Part shown: in pieces, positions 12,616 through 28,092 of the stretch
How the letters are laid out: every line of letters begins with the position of its first letter
Numbering within the stretch: position 1 is the stretch's first letter
Origin: Metaphire vulgaris
Taxonomy: Eukaryota; Annelida; Clitellata; Crassiclitellata; Megascolecidae
Direction: 5' to 3'
DNA: 64,000 nucleotides
NCBI GenBank assembly: GCA_018105865.1
Contig: CM030851.1
Span: 11,554,828-11,618,827 of the forward strand
Position numbers and translations under genes: made by a program
Notes under the pieces: generated by a model
What the model saw: the letters and a program-made list of their open reading frames with translations, nothing else
Told to the model about the DNA's origin: nothing
Databases searched by the model: none

Positions 12616-15555
12616 TAATAATAATAATAATAATAGCATAAATAATTATTATGCACTTTCACAGCAGTGGATCTAATGCACAAACAGGCTTTCTGACAAA
12701 TGGCCAACAAGCAAGCAATGACTTATAAAAAAATCCCGCTCTCATAAATTTTCAGGTGCCGTCAAACGCTTTCACCAGAGGCAAGAGATCGCTAAGCCGC
12801 CCTTTAAGCCTCTCTCCACTTGGCGAAGGTAATCAGACCCTAGCCTTACAAAGCCGATTACGCGTCGACTACTATTAGGTATCCACTGCAAAAGAAAATG
12901 ATCTTTCCAAACTGTATTTCTTTGATTGTCCAAACTTAGGTTCATGCTAAAAAAACACCCAGTGGGAGGTTGGACTGCTCCGACACAGAAAATTTTGCCC
13001 ATCACTGGATGGGGATGGTCCTCAACTGAACTAAATCCCTTATCACATGCCTTTTTGGGGGAGGGGGTTAGACAGGGATTGCTTAAATTTCAAAGACACA
13101 CCACATATTTCCCCACATGAAAGGACCTATATTGGCTATCAGCTATAGTGCAGTATGTCAGCATGAACATTTGTAAATGTTCCTATCCACCCCAACCCCC
13201 AATCACCCCACCCCGAGAAGCTTCTTTTGCCTTTAATGCTCCGTCATTATGGAATTCCCTACTGGCTATAGAGTGAAACCTTGCTAAAGACCTCTCTTTT
13301 CTAAACATTATTAATATGGTTATGTGCCCCCAGTGTTTTATACAGGTCTGTTAGGAGGGGAGATCCCCCAAAACCTCAAAATCCCCCTCCCAAAAAAAAA
13401 GTCGCAGCACCAAAAAATCTGTTTGCATTGAACTGTGCTTCTTCCCCTCCAACCAATTCAATTCCCCCCCAGGCCTGGAGTCTGGATAAAGCACTACTGC
13501 ATGCCCCATTTTTGCAAGGTGTCCCACCAGTTCCAATATAATAACAAAACAGCAACAATACTGTATACCGGTATAAAAATATGATAGATATATGCAATGA
13601 ATACAACAATAAATGAAACATCTTGCCAAATTTGCGTTCATTTTTATACGATAGACAAATCTCAGAGAAAAATATGTAATACAACAAAATCTACAACATG
13701 AGTTGGATGCTGCAATAACTGCAAGTAATTAAATAAAAAATTATTAATAAATAATTAATAAAAAATAAATTTAAAAAGCTAAACACAGGTCCTTTATTTA
13801 CTGGTTTTTGTAAATGGCTATTGAAAAGGATGTTGAAGACAACCTGGCCTCAGAAATAACTAACCGTGAAATTCTAATAATGGAAAACACAAGACAGAAA
13901 CTGATGCAACCCTTCCTTAAGGAAAGACAACTTACCTGTAAATGCTTTTGACACATAATTAGGAAAAAACGGTCTTGGAAAAACTAGTTACAACCAGAAG
14001 GGTGGAGGGAAAAAAGAGCAAGAGGGATGCAAAGACTGACAGTAATAGACAGGTTGCTATATGACATGAAAGATGCAACATCAACAGTGAAGCTAATACA
14101 TACTACAAACGACAGGAAAAGTAGTCCATGGTTGGCCACGCAGAGATACAAGGCACCTAAAGAAGAAGAAGAGATGGACTAATGACCATTTCTCATACAT
14201 ACATCTTAACATGACCGTACAAAAATATAACACGCATGGAAAAATAATAACATCAATATTAATTAGTGAAAATTTATAGATAAAACATAAGACATGCCGA
14301 AAATTTTACAATAAATCATAAAAACTGATCCGAACTAATTCTAGAATATCATAGATATCATAGATATCATAGCAAAGAATCGATTAATTATGAACAGACC
14401 TGACCATTCCCAAATCGACCTTGAGTCTCGATAACACTGATGACATGCAACTGTCCAACGTCAATTTCAAGGAATTCGTAAGAATCTTTCGTTATCTGTT
14501 TCTTTGGACACCAAGCTCCGCCTCTAATTTCCGATCGAATTCTAATTGGTTAAAAAAATTATCAACAGATTTCATTAAATGACCAGTCTGAAATTAAACA
14601 TAGTAGATGCTATGAAACCTGGTCATAGCATAGTAGATGCTATGAAACCTGGTCATAGCATAGTAGATGCTATGAAACCTGGTCATAGCATAGTAGATGC
14701 TATGAACCTGGTCATAACGTACCGGTAACTAGTGGCTCTGTAAAATTTAGTATGCTATAGCTGAGGTAGGTGTGTGCGATGGAACAGTGGTTAGCGCACT
14801 GGTCTGCCAATCTTGAGGTCCGTGGTTCAACTCCCGGCCGCGGCAGAAACTTTTTTCGGCTTGTTACTGTGTACACCAAGCGCCCCCAGTCGACACAACT
14901 GTGAATGAGTTAAGTACATCGGGTGTTAACTCGACGGAAGGAAAGGCGGCGAGGGGAAGGCTGGCAATCTGCCCTCATTCAGCTGTTGATGTGTAAAACT
15001 GAAGGCGCTAACCCTTCGGCTCTCCAACGGGCCAGCACCGGCCTATGGAGTATACCTTTTTAACTTACCTTATACCCGAGGTACGTTATATCCAATATCA
15101 TCCAATAGGGTGACGCTTCACATGGAACCGTATATTGTATATTGCAGTACATTATAACCAAGTATAAGTAATAACCGTGTCTCTTAAAAATTGAATTTCT
15201 ATTGTAACTTGAGCACATTCTGTGGTCTCTATTGAATATCCTAACATTACCGCACTTTTCCCATTTAAAATCACTAAAATTATTCTTCCAAAGTGAGACA
15301 TCACATCAACGGGCTACAGCATTATGGTGCATATGACTCAGAAGAGACAGAGGCGGCGGTGGGTCCAGGAATTCGGTTTAGGGGATAGCTTGCGTTCCAT
15401 TCCTCATTTTGTCTTGCCTTGTCTCTTTCAAATGTATTGATGCATGCTGTTAAAATGCTTAACCCCTTAACCGTGTATTTAACTGTAACTCAATGTAAAA
15501 TGGACGGATATATCCGGGATCTCCAGTTAAGGGGTTAAAATGGAAGAAAAGACGA

Positions 15556-15596
<41 letters not shown>

Positions 15597-15963
15597 CATA
15601 CATGCCAACTAAAGTCATATAGCACTTAGACAGTTTAAAAATGAGGCAAAGCCATGTCAGGGCCTCAGGGGTATATGGGACCCTCATGGCAATCAAGGGA
15701 ACTTGCTACACCCCTACAATGCGGCGATTTTTACCGGTTCTAATTATATCAATGTCACCCATTTTCCGGATATTCTATTATTCAATTGCAGAGCAATTTG
15801 CATCAGTTTCAATTGCTGCAAAACCTATCAACGGAAGCGCTAATAATTATGATAAATTCTGCTAATTTTGGACTGCTCAGGTCATTGTCACAGCTAATCG
15901 CTTCACTCCACCAACCCTAGGTCTCCATCTGTTCAGAGGATCAAATTGTGTGACAAATTAGCA

Positions 15964-16011
<48 letters not shown>

Positions 16012-19000
16012 ATCCATCTTCGTCTAAACGTTTTTCTCTGTATTAGCATCCATCAGTAATACGTAACTTTAAGTTTTGTCAAATAAGGCACAGCAGATCT
16101 GTCTGTATTTCATAATGCGAATCCACCATCAGCAGTCTTTGTAGACCAACCAACACAATTTTTCTTAAAAGAATTCGGTAGATAACTACGCTTCCCCATC
16201 TCCCCCCCCTAATTCCCATAAGTCTCATGAAGTGCAGTCCGGACATAGGACGGGAGACCCGAAACCAGATACAATTCAAACTCCATACACCACAACAGCA
16301 TCAAAGGCTATCTGATGTACTGTAAATCTAGGATATCCTTGTAGAAAGCATCATGTTCTGGCTGTTCCTATACAATTATACGTAGTACAGTCATATTTCA
16401 AACTTTCATGCATGCACGGCTACATGTAGGTAGTCATTTTATCTGCCAAATAACTCTGATAATGATATTGACACACATTTATTACGTTTACAGTGAAACC
16501 TGCTTAATTGCATAGGTGCCGTGCAAGCCTTGCTATGCGATTAACTGGGCTATGCGAATAGCCGGGACGTCTGATAATTAATTGTACGCACAAAACACTG
16601 GTTCAGGTTTTTATATTGTTATGCGATTATTGGGGTTATGCAATTAAGCGGTATGCGATTAAGTGGGATCAACTGTATTACAGTCTCCTGGGTCTCTGAA
16701 AGATCTCCCATCTTCTCTTCCCATTCCTAGGGAATAACTGTCATTCCTTTGTAAATGGTTCCATACTTTCATTATGTATAGCAGTCACCTCTTGGTGGTC
16801 ACTCAATGATACCAGTGTTTTATCCAGACTCCAGGCCTTTGGGGGGGGGATTGACTTGGCTGGAGGAAGAGACATAGTTCAATGCAAAAATTTGTGTCAG
16901 TGCCAAAAATGTTTGGGAGGAGAGGGAATTTTGAGGTTTTTTTTTTTTTGGGGGGGAATCTCCCACTAACAGGCGTGGATAAAATACTGACACAATCTCA
17001 ACATATACGTACTAGAAAAGACTGAGTATCTTATCAATGTATCTTGGTATTACACAAATTTCACAAAGGTAATATAATTCACTCGAGGTGGACCACTCCT
17101 GTGGAATACCATTCCACCTGAAATTGGGAAGATCAAAGCTCGGCCCATCTTCAGAAACAGACTGAGAAGCCATCTGTTTAGGGAGTCATACCCCCTGTAA
17201 AGCGCCCATGTCTTTGGTTATACTATGCTATACAAATAGTCCAGTAATACAATACAATACAATACTTTGATTACCCTGATAAAATACTAGGATGTACTCA
17301 TGTGTACTTTGATACAGTATATCATAATACAGTACTATTTACTCATGCTCTTATTCTTTCCTGAAAGTACTAAAATCCAGGGTCTTTCAGTTTAACTAAA
17401 ATATGGGGTGAAATCCAACGAGGTCGCAGGAGAATTAATGCGGTAATGAAGCACCCCATAAACAGGTCTATCAATATCAGGTAAAGAAATACGGACCTGT
17501 ATCAAAAGGCAAAATAAAAACAGGCTAAGATAACCAAAGGCAACAATTAAACTTCTCCTATCCCTGACCTTGCCACACGGCCAGCCAATCTTGAAACAAC
17601 CATTGCAGAAAAATAAAGCATACATAAGAAACGCAATGCACCTCTAACAACACATTTATCTACTCAGGTTTCCATTCTGATTGTGCCTGCACTATATAAC
17701 ACAACACAGCCTTTGAAAATAAACTCCAGTTTAAATTAAGGGATCGTACAAGATAGTGCCACTCTTGGACAGATGGAAAGATGGAATGAACTGGATGAGG
17801 GGATAATAACGGCTACAACTATAAACGAGTTCAAAATAAACCTCAGTAGTTTAGGATATTAGATTGGATGGGAACAATGGTGGTTCTCACACAGGGCAGT
17901 CCCTACTGAACCACTTTAAACCTTGTTATATAATATTATATATTATATTATTATTGTTCAATAAACAATAATTCTCCAACTTATTGTGGTATAAATTTGT
18001 CAGAGGGGAGAAGAACACTACATAGAGAATTTAGGCTTTGTAATTAACATAATCAACAGTAGGTCTAATAGTGTTTCATTCCAACATGAATTGCTGTTGG
18101 TAGTATGATTTGAATCTAATGCCTTTGTTAACCCCTTAACTGGGTATTTTAACTGTAACTCAATGTAAAATGAACGGATATATCCGGGGTCCCCAGTTAA
18201 GGGGTTAAACTATCGCTGACTCTCACATTATCTGCTAATATGGAATGTTCCAGTACGTCTAATATAATACAGCGTGTAACCATAGTCGACAAAGAATTAT
18301 CGCAGCCGATTGCCTGCTTACTTACTAAATTGAAATTCAAGAAGTTCGTTCTTCCTGGAGTTAGGACACCGGAAAACGTGAAAATGATACATATACCTAT
18401 CAGCCATAAAGTAATTTTCACGATAGGCTGATATTAGTTTTCATCCACGGAATTCATTTGTCGATAATTAAGAAGACCGGGAATATGATATAAGAAAGAT
18501 AAAACGCATCCAAGATACAGTTACAAATTATCTCCCGTACTCGCAATCTGAGAACTACCCGGTAATTTAGACTAACACAGCGGCAGACAAATCCGACCAG
18601 GGATAATTCTAGAATAGTGAATTTTGGGGTGTCGACCTCAAATTGGGGTGGTGACCTCTAATTAGTATGCATTGTGTATGCATGTCATTATCACATTACC
18701 AACTTTTTGTATGCAAATTGGGTGGGGTTAGGGGATGTTAGGGGTGTAAATGCATTCATTGTCACATTACCAACTTTTTGGGGGTGTCGACCTCAAATTG
18801 GGTGGGGGTTAGAGGGGAGGTGTTAGGGGGGTGTAAAAATATCCCTGAATCCGACTATGTATAATACATTGACTATGAATAAAATAGGTTGACATGGGCA
18901 AAAATACTGCAAGACCTAGAATTTCAAGAAAGTGGTAACTTTCCAAAACAGCCAGTATAGAGCAACTGTCAAAGTTGAAAAAACAGGAATGATGCAATAA

Positions 19001-20112
19001 AGCGCACAAGAAACGAAGAATCTCAGAAAACCCAAAGGAAACAAATGGAAGCTATTTCAAAATTTTCAAAACATGGTTCCAATAGTCTATGCTAAAAACT
19101 GCTATATAATTACCAAAGCAGGTCTACTGAAAAGTAGAATGAGTTATTACAGCGGTTCTCAACCCGTGGTCCGCGGACCAAAAGTGGTCCGCGAGAGGGG
19201 TCTAGTGGTCCACGGCACATTGTGAAAAAACGTTAATAAAAATTATACATATTTCAGCAAGTTGCAATAAGGGTTTTTTTGCTTGTCAAGAATGTTAGTA
19301 AGTTGCAATAAGGGTTTTATTGCTTGTCAGTTGTCATGATTTTTCTCAGGTGGTCCGCGAGAAATTTTCGATCTTCAAAAGTGGTCCGCGAGACAAAAGA
19401 GTCTGAGAACCACTGAGTTATTAGAAGGAGTTTGAAGAAGTGATCCGGTTACACAAAATATATCTATTCTACAGCTATTTTACTAAGGATAAAACTTCAA
19501 TAATTCAGGATTGGAATGGACTATAGGAGCATTCCTGGCAGAAGAGGATGCGGAGGAGGAGGAAAAAGAGGGGAGTAGGAGGAGGAGAAGGAAAAGGAGG
19601 AGTAGCACACTGCAAGCCACATGTCATCGGGGGGAAAGAAGCTTCTAGGCAAATAAATAGCCGCAGACCGTGGTAAACCTCTCGTCCAGATCATTCATAT
19701 TTCATGAAACTCGATGTATTTGCACAGACCAGAAAATGCAGAAACGATAATTTATGCTGGAAATAAGTAAGAATATAAATCGTCTACGACGTCCGCGCGC
19801 GGCCAACGGACGAAGAAGAAGAAGAAGACGCAGCAGCAGCAGCAGCGCCACCTATTAGCGGCGTCGCCAAACAACAACCGTTGTGAATGGCCGCACTACC
19901 TGCGTTTTTGGCGCACGTCATAATTTAATTGTGAAGACGTCAGTCGCAGTCCCCATGGTGGGCAGCAGGCGAGGAAAGTGCATGTCCTACTTCTACGGCA
20001 AAAATCGCCCGAATGAAACAGTGGGAAAATTAACAAAATATCATCTCTCCCTTCCCCACACCACAAAAGTTTGCACTTTATTGCATCATCACACACACAC
20101 ACAAAAGCACAA

Positions 20113-20151
<39 letters not shown>

Positions 20152-21310
20152 CAGTATTGATTAATTCAGTTAAAAATCACAGAATATCACAATTGTTGAG
20201 AATCAGGATCAACCTACAGTGCCTAGGAATAAGGGGCTACTTCGGTGCCGCTGTTGACAGCGCTATAGAAATTAACGATATTTTACTTACTTACTTACCT
20301 ACCTACCTACTTACTTACAGATAGACGGGTTAAAGTTAGAAACGTAGAAAACATCGTATGAATTTTTACAAATCGATTTACGAGTGGGGATCGACCAAAG
20401 AGCAAAAACCTTCTGGTCTCAAACCCGTCCAAACTCCTGTCTACAATTTCTTGTAAATATAGAAACGATCTCGGCACCTACTCGGCAATTCGAGGAGAAA
20501 ATGCAGACAATACAAAACAGAGGCGTAGTCAGATAAGATATTAAATAAGGTGTGACTATAGCAGAATAATTCCAGCCTACCTTGCACTCCTGGGGCCGGT
20601 AGATAGGTCCATTGACGAACTGGCATTCAGAGCCTCATCCTTTATATCTCCAGTCTGCATTCCAAGTGCAGTCTGGCATTTCCCTACAACGACCAACACG
20701 ATCATAGCAATTAACAGGTGATTGAAAACTAAATATCACTTCACTTTATCTTCTCAGCGAACTGAAGCTACAGACTGAATATATAGAAACAACAAATGGT
20801 TGGCCCCCCATGATTAGAAGTTGCCACCCCAACGCCCCCCCACTTCACTTGCCAAATCCTGGAGCCGCCTCTGAGGATATGGATGGCTGGGTCCCCCAAC
20901 TGGGATCAGTTGTGGGATTTGTGCAAAAAAACCACTGGAATTTTTTGGTGGAGAGGGATAGGTAGGATGATTGGAATAGAACTGATATATGTACAATAAC
21001 ATTATAACAGCACAACAGCCGAGCTACCTGGCCAGGCATCTGTCCAACTGCAGGAACAGTCTTGACTATACTGAGCTGGCGAGGTGCTAACAAACTGCTG
21101 CCACAGCGGCGCACTTGCCTTTCTCTCGTCGACCGTTCCTTCGCCAACACAACTCCGTCTGTTCGGAACAACTCGCCGAAAACTGTCACTTCGGACTTAT
21201 TTCGGTAGTTGCTTTCAAATGCAGACTAAAAACTGCACTCTACAGTTTGGTCTGCACTGTTTAGGTCACGTGACTCACCCCGCACTTATGATTCTTCACT
21301 TGTGAATGAC

Positions 21311-21373
<63 letters not shown>

Positions 21374-21688
21374 TGCCAAGAACTCCCTGGCGATCTTTTT
21401 TCTTGCTCCTTGACTTTTTAACTCAAAAATGTGGATGTGCTCCCAGGCTTCCCCTCCCTTCCCCCATTCCGGAACCCTGCCAGTGAGCGAATATTAGAAG
21501 ACCCGAATACCACTGGAAGAAACACAAATCTTGCGGTCAGAACACAAGCAGATATCTCTAGCCAGTACACACAACACTGGCTGGCGCCAAAAGAGAACGT
21601 TTTGATCTTGGAACGTCTTCAAAGACGGATGTACAACAATATACATGACCTCGGCTCTATAGCACTCCAGAAAAACCACCAACAGTAG

Positions 21689-21750
<62 letters not shown>

Positions 21751-21931
21751 CACGTTTGAACTTGGAGAGCCAACGATACTGAAACACTATGTCCACAAAC
21801 ATTGGCCGTGTTATATCCAAGTAATCCAACGAATGAAGATAGATTAAAACACAGATATTTACTTCAGTGGCTGAGGTTTCATAAGTACAGCAGAATAGAA
21901 ACCAAACACTGGATGATAAGCTGCCATTATT

Positions 21932-21984
<53 letters not shown>

Positions 21985-22663
21985 CAACAAAAAGAAAGTG
22001 GAAAGTATTCGCACTGGGTCAACTTCCACCTCCACACCTTTGTAGGTATGATGACAAGCATTGGCCACAGAAGCAATCTATGTTTTGAAACATACCAAAA
22101 ACTTCATGTGTATCTGTTGCAAAGTGAAACCTGGCGATATATACGTGTGCAAAACTTCTAACTCGAATAGCGCAAAAGAAACAAAGAGAAGAAGAATTTC
22201 CATTTAATAATGCTAGCTTGCTTTATTCAATTTGAAAGGTATTCAGATAATTCAGGTAAAGTATCGGTACAGTTAATGAGCAGCAGGTGAAAACCAATAA
22301 AAGAAGGGAAGTCATTACTCTAGAAGCAGTACAAAAACAAGCACTGTGTTAAGAGCATAAGACAGTAAAGTGCACTGATTGTATAATCTGATAACTAATT
22401 CCTATCTGCAATTAGAATTAGCTGGACAGTACGGTAATTGGAACTAGAATTATCAAAAAATATTCAAATTAATTTGTTAAATACTTTTAAAACATTAATT
22501 ATATGTTAAATTACCAAACATTGGCAACGGCAATTAGCCATCTACACTACATTAGCCTGATAAGACACCTTTCAACATATCCAAATCACACCCTGCACAT
22601 GCAGATCTAGCTAATACATGCATGCATGAAAATAATTAAAATAATAATAATAGCAATAACAAT

Positions 22664-22755
<92 letters not shown>

Positions 22756-25406
22756 GGATTAAAGTGGTTCTTTAGGGTCTGCCATGTGTGAGAACCACTA
22801 TGTTCCACCCATCCATTCATTCCCATTTCCCATCATGGTCTCTTTGTGTATCTCACTCTTTGCCCTCTTGTCCTCTAGTACCGTAGATTTTTTGTCTTCT
22901 TGTCTTTGCATCTACAAGCACAAAACTTTGTGCTATACAATGTCATAAATGTCTCATTCAGTTACCATATAACTGCCACAAGCTCACAATAATTTCTCTA
23001 CAGTCTAATAGCTATACAAGATGAATCTATAGTATCCTGTAGTACAGTATATACTTAGGTTTATCTTAAAAACAGTTATTTCCACTACTAGCCATTAATA
23101 ACTAGCCATTAATTCCGGACAACTTCACAGTTTTCTGCCGTAGGAAACTAATGTCCAATAGTAATTCAGAGCTATTTCTGGAAAATATATATTATATATA
23201 TAAGGACTACAACGCTCTACACTTTGTCCACAGAAGAAGATTGTTTTTACTGTAAATGACGTTGTAGACATCACGAAACAGCGCTAAGTACATTAGCACA
23301 CAGAGAGCATCCCATCCCCCCCCTCCCCCTCCCCCCCCACCCACCAACCAAGAACTGTCTGATGTCGCTCTCTCTCTCTCTGCGTGCACTTATCACAACA
23401 TCTATTTTAACCCTGGTCTTTTTCTGGCGAAGCGGCAACAAAGCAGAAAACCCCGGCGGGGTGATTAAAAAAAAACACGTCAACAAAACACTTTAAAACG
23501 GACGCCCGGATTTAATCATTAAGACAGAAAGGGTTGACAACCGAACAAATATACAGAATACCAGAACGTCGAAGATCTGAAGGAAGCTGGATTAGAAAAA
23601 TGAGGAACCTCGATAAATACCACAACTAAGATTTAATAACAGTATATGCTAGACATCATCAATCCAATCCATGACAAAACACAACCCTTAAGCCCAGTGG
23701 CGGATCCAGGATTTGGCAAATGGGGAGGGTGCGATGGGGGTTAAATGTTTTATGACCAGTTAAGTTGAAGTGTCTAGTCTACTAGCCACGTCAACAGTTC
23801 TATGTAGAAAAACTTCAAGCTGATGCCAATGGCAGTACCAGACATGGGTAGGGAGGGGTGACCCGGCGGGGGACTTCTCCCCAAATGTCACTACGCCCAC
23901 AAAATTGATCGGGGTGACCCTATTTCGATCGGCAGCATCATTTCAAAAGGTGTGGGTTTACTCCATCCCCTCCCCCACCTAATTGCTACAAAATGGAGCC
24001 ACTAGTGGATTGTAAATCCTAAAACATAAAATGCACTGGCGGAAAGAAGTCTGGTGAAAATAGCAGGTAGGAGTGAACGAATTACACAATTACATGCGGT
24101 AACCGAAACCGACAGAAAGTGCGATTCAACCAATGGGTAATACAGTAATAACAAACTAGGATCAACAGACACAATAATTAGAGCCACAGTGTTTTATCCA
24201 GACTCCAGGCCTTGGGGGGGAAATTGAGGCTTTCGGGGAGGGGGAGGGGAATCGACTTGGTTGGAGGGGAAAAGACACAGTTCAATGCAAAATTTGTGTA
24301 AGTGCTGGGATTTGGGGAGGGGGATTTTGAGGGTTTTTTTTTTTTGGAGGGGGCGGGAATCTCCCTTCCTAACAGGCCTGTATAAAACACTGATTAGAGC
24401 CTATAATAATGAATGTGAATAATGGAATCCGATTTAACTGAAAACAGAAGGACAACGCTCATCACCAATAAGAAGAAATTCGCACCCCATGCATTCTTCC
24501 CTTTACCGCTTCCCCATCCTCCTCCTCCTCCTCCTCCTCCTCCTCCTCCCAGTCTTCCTCAAAAATCATAGCTTGCGTTTTCCCCTCTTTTTCCACAGCG
24601 GATGGATCGTTATCAGTTATTACGTCGCCATTAGATAGATATCTAATCGCCTAATAAGACGTTCCGTTAATGGAAGCCAAATGTCAATGTTTGCAAGGCA
24701 GCAGATAGGCAGGCAGGCAACAGAGATAGGAATACAGTATATCTAACCATCTCCCGGCCATTAACCTTTACACCTCACAACGAGAGATACCAGCTTTCGT
24801 AGCCACAGTCACTCGCTTCTACATCACCAACACCCGCCTCTCCCTTCCTCCCTCCCCATCCCTCCCTCCCTCCCTCCCTCCTCCGAAACAGTCCATCTTG
24901 TACGTGTAGGGGGCCTACAGTGACTCTGGGACCGTTACATCCACACGGACTGGCCATGCGTCTTCTTCATCGTGAACCCGGTCGTAAGCCTTGAACTGCA
25001 TACCTCAAAAACGATTGATACGAAACTATAGGGAGCTGGGGAGCTGGTGTATATAGTCTCTCGGCTGCTGTCGATTCGCATCTGCGTCGATGATCATCCA
25101 GCATCCGTCGACCACTTGGAAGTGTTGTCGCTCATCCTTCACGTAATCGTCCTCTCCCCCTCTTCCCCCTCCTCCCCCCTAGCGCGTCTCGATTAATAAG
25201 ATAGGGACTTGATCCAAGCGGTTTCCGATTCACCAAAGGAGACTATCGTGCGCATCACCTTTAGCTTAGACTGTGAGGGGGACATGTTAGGCCTAATAGG
25301 TTACATAAAGAACTCCATATATCAGCCAGCCACTGTCTCAGAGATGATCTGCGTGTCCTCGGATGGGATGCTTAAATCCTTTACTTTTGTTCTTTGGAGA
25401 AGGTGG

Positions 25407-25462
<56 letters not shown>

Positions 25463-26718
25463 AACAAACAAACAGAGAGAGGTAGAGACAGATAGGGAAA
25501 CAGAGACGAGGTAGAGACAGATAGGGAAACTGAGACACAGACAGAGAGAGGGAGAGACAGACGGAGAGAGGAAGGGGCACACATATACACACGCACAGAC
25601 AGAGACAGAGAGAGAGAGGGAGGGAGGGGAGAGAGCGGGCGAGAGTGAGGGAAAGAGATGTTTGACCAAGTACCTAGACATCAAAACGTCATGTGAAAAA
25701 ATCCTTCTTTCAAAACTTAATCTGGATTATGTCAACCATTTCAACCAACCGACCCCCCTCCCCTCCCCTCCCATCTCTCCCTCCCCCGCATCCTTCATTC
25801 ATGCCTTTGGGCAGAATTTCTGTTTATGCGTAACCCAGCCTAACCTTTGTAAACACTTGACTTCAATATTTGAATAACAAAACGGAAAGGAATTTCCCTC
25901 CGCGCAGCAGCCGTGCAGCTCCGGCCAACACCTCGAACTGTGATACGAAATTCTCAGCAACTACTGAATACTACGGACAGAAACGGCATCAAGGCAGGTA
26001 CCCGGGTGGCCCGTGCCCCCGGTATTGAAAGCCTGCCCTTCCCAGCGCCCCCACACTTTAGTGCACTCGTTCTAACCAACTATAGACTAGTCCAGGCTTA
26101 TAAAAAGTAGTTGGACCCCATGCTTAGAAGTTGAAACTCCAACGTCACTCCCCCACTTGCTAAATCCAGGAAACGCCACTGTACTACGGAAACCGCCATA
26201 CATCTTTTTTTGACCTGGCTTATCCACCATAGACTGGCACCCGTTTTGTCCGGCCGGATATCCTGGGTTTAACCGGGATCTCTAATGATTTGGATTTGGT
26301 GTGCCATCGGTTGATGCTCCTGTGCATTATGAAGTGGCGCTATAGAAGTTTAAGATTCGATTAGATTTAGTGCGTTTTGCAGCGTTCATATTTTTATGCA
26401 AAAGTAGTTTTTACATGTATAAATGCAGAGAGTCGCTGCTCCCCCCCCCCACGACAATCTATGCGTCTTGCTGGTTTTTTCAATCACTCACAGGCGACAC
26501 ATCCACTTACGTCTTCACTCACAGGCGACATTATGTTTCTTTGTCTCCAGGGGACGCCATCAAGGACCGGATGTCGAATCCTGTAACCCTGACGATGACA
26601 GGAACCGAATATAACGGACGCGATGTTTAATATAGTCACAGGTAAGACGACGGCTGCTGCTTTGCAGGCGTCAATGTGTGCATTATCTCTTAATGTATCG
26701 CTGCCGATGTACGCGCGG

Positions 26719-26782
<64 letters not shown>

Positions 26783-28026
26783 GCCTGGCGAAAATTAGTC
26801 ACTTTTTTTACCAGACGGTAAAGTGCGACCGCTTCGCGTTTTAAGAAAAAATCTCACTCCGTGACCGCTTCGCACCATCCCCGCCCCGGTCGAGTCCACT
26901 TTAAAATTAGTCTCCGCGTCTTAACGCCAATGAAAACCGGTTTGCCGAAATGGGCGAAATTCCTGCCACCAAAGTGCTGGTATTATTGGATGGTAAGTGC
27001 AGAACTGCCCGGCTATACGCGCGATGATTCGGTGCGGTGAATTCACGCGTTGCCTCTTCCGTGTTTCGAAGATCTAAATTGCCTCACGCTGGAGTATTCG
27101 CTTCTTTGGCGGAAAAGTGAACGTTAAAATGGGACACGTTTTCGGCTCACGGGGAAAGGAATGTTATGTCCAGTCTGTCTGCCTGTCTGTCTGTCTGTCT
27201 GTCCAGCAATTAATTAACAAGACAGGAGACCTCACAAACTGCACTACCAGCTGGAAAAACGCCACGGATGCGTGTTCCACGATATATCTATCTATCATGC
27301 ATGCAGTTTCACGAAACCACTGTCATAATAACGTGCATGGTATGACCACTTGACAGAAATCACTTTTCCATGCAACATCACAGGTGTTGTTATAGGTGAA
27401 GTCCTTTCACCCGTTGACCTTATTTTCATCCCCATAATGTGGGCTTCCTTCTGTCTGTCTCTCTTAGAGAGTCTTTGTCTGTCTGTCTTTTCTCCTCTCT
27501 CTGCATGTGTCTGTCTTTCTCTCTTTCTCTGCCTTTGTCCCAGCCTCTCTGCCTGTCTCTCTCTCTCTTTTCTCTCTGCCCCTCTCTCTGTCTCTTTTTC
27601 TCTGTCTCTGTCTGTCTGTCTCTCTCCCCTCTCTCTGTATGGAAAACTAATAATATAGCGGCTCGTGTGGAATCCAGATGTTTGTTGTTGGTGCTTTAAT
27701 CTGAATGGGAAAATGACCGTTAAGTGGAGAGGAAATAAAGAACAGATGAGTATTTAAGTCAGTCTGAAGAGAGCGAAGGCTTACAGCAAAACGTTTAACC
27801 TCTTGACCTTATGATCTAAAATCATGAACCGGTCAAGACTGTCTGTCATTCCTCTCTTCTACAGACAAATAGATCCTCTTTGTAGCTGTAGACTCTAGAG
27901 TAGACTCAAAGGCAAGCGCTATAACAGACTCGACCGACAGAAGGTGGAATTTAATATTGGTCAAGGGTTCACGAGTGTCAGTGGCTATTAACATAGGAGA
28001 GATCTTGCTAAACCACTTAGAATCCA

Positions 28027-28092
<66 letters not shown>

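Noticed and set aside
12403..12676. Frames of poly Thr-Asn-Ile or Leu-Val
   Set aside because: Microsatellite translation.
14599..14716. Possible CRISPR-like array (30-bp repeats)
   Set aside because: The units are directly adjacent with no spacers, in an animal intron. It is a minisatellite.
14774..14848. Functional tRNA gene
   Set aside because: A and B boxes are present but no acceptor stem pairs, and the sequence continues into a SINE body.
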